Shown here: one piece after another, positions 6,218-6,257 of the stretch
How positions within the stretch are numbered: position 1 is the stretch's first letter
How the letters are laid out: each line of letters starts with the position of its first letter
NCBI GenBank assembly: GCA_937893205.1
Contig: CALBJU010000308.1
Span: 1 to 6,257 of the forward strand
Source of the DNA: an uncultured Bacteroidota bacterium
GTDB lineage: Bacteria; Bacteroidota; Rhodothermia; Rhodothermales; UBA10348
Direction: 5' to 3'
DNA: 6,257 nucleotides
Translations under genes and position numbers: made by a program
The notes under the pieces: generated by a model
Databases searched by the model: none
Told to the model about the DNA's origin: nothing
Seen by the model: the letters and a program-made list of their open reading frames with translations, nothing else

Positions 6218-6257
6218 GAGGAGATATACCTGACACCACTACTCAGAAAACTCTCCG
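6218..6257 (+). other. Possible ribosome binding site and start of a further gene, cut by the window end
   Basis: Directly after the last stop codon, GAGGAG (6218-6223) is the only strong Shine-Dalgarno-like sequence before a candidate start in this window. No ATG, GTG or TTG follows at a usual distance. A CTG at 6230-6232, six bases after the motif, opens a frame that stays open to the end (reading L/M-TPLLRKLS). It is too short to identify, and the motif may be chance. Confidence 0.2.

Overview
The window holds six plus-strand protein genes in close order, with no RNA gene, mobile element or CRISPR array. The layout is purN (79-690), purH (698-2272), mreC (2353-3204), a 27-codon small ORF (3201-3284), a dacB/PBP4-type D-Ala-D-Ala carboxypeptidase gene (3281-4792), hslV (about 4859/4895-5485) and a divergent NYN/LabA-like gene (5534-6217). 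The last 40 bases may carry the ribosome binding site and first codons of a further gene.

The organism is most likely from the Bacteroidota / Rhodothermota / Balneolota side of the tree; this is inference. Three things point that way. None of the ATG-started genes has a recognisable Shine-Dalgarno sequence. PurN carries a GMYG insertion after its active-site HPALLP segment, of the kind I associate with that group. purH lies directly upstream of an mre gene, as in many Bacteroidota, where the usual order is purH-mreB-mreC-mreD-PBP2-rodA. Base composition looks balanced (about half GC by eye) and even, with no sign of recent transfer.

Functionally there are two blocks. purN and purH, 7 bases apart, carry out the first folate-dependent formyl transfer and the last two steps of IMP synthesis. 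mreC and dacB belong to cell-wall growth: MreC is the periplasmic scaffold of the elongation machinery, and PBP4-type enzymes trim peptidoglycan peptides. They are joined through a small ORF whose start overlaps the mreC stop (ATGA) and whose stop overlaps the dacB start (ATGA). After dacB there is a hairpin and an AT-rich spacer, probably a transcription-unit boundary. Then come hslV, the peptidase subunit of the HslUV protease, and a NYN-fold protein.

The main points for a second look are: the tightly coupled 27-codon ORF between mreC and dacB; the absence of mreB, mreD, PBP2 and rodA around mreC; hslV having no ATG or GTG start upstream of its catalytic threonine; and the NYN protein lacking most of the acidic residues expected for nuclease activity. 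I see no clear new multi-gene system; the rest is ordinary housekeeping sequence.
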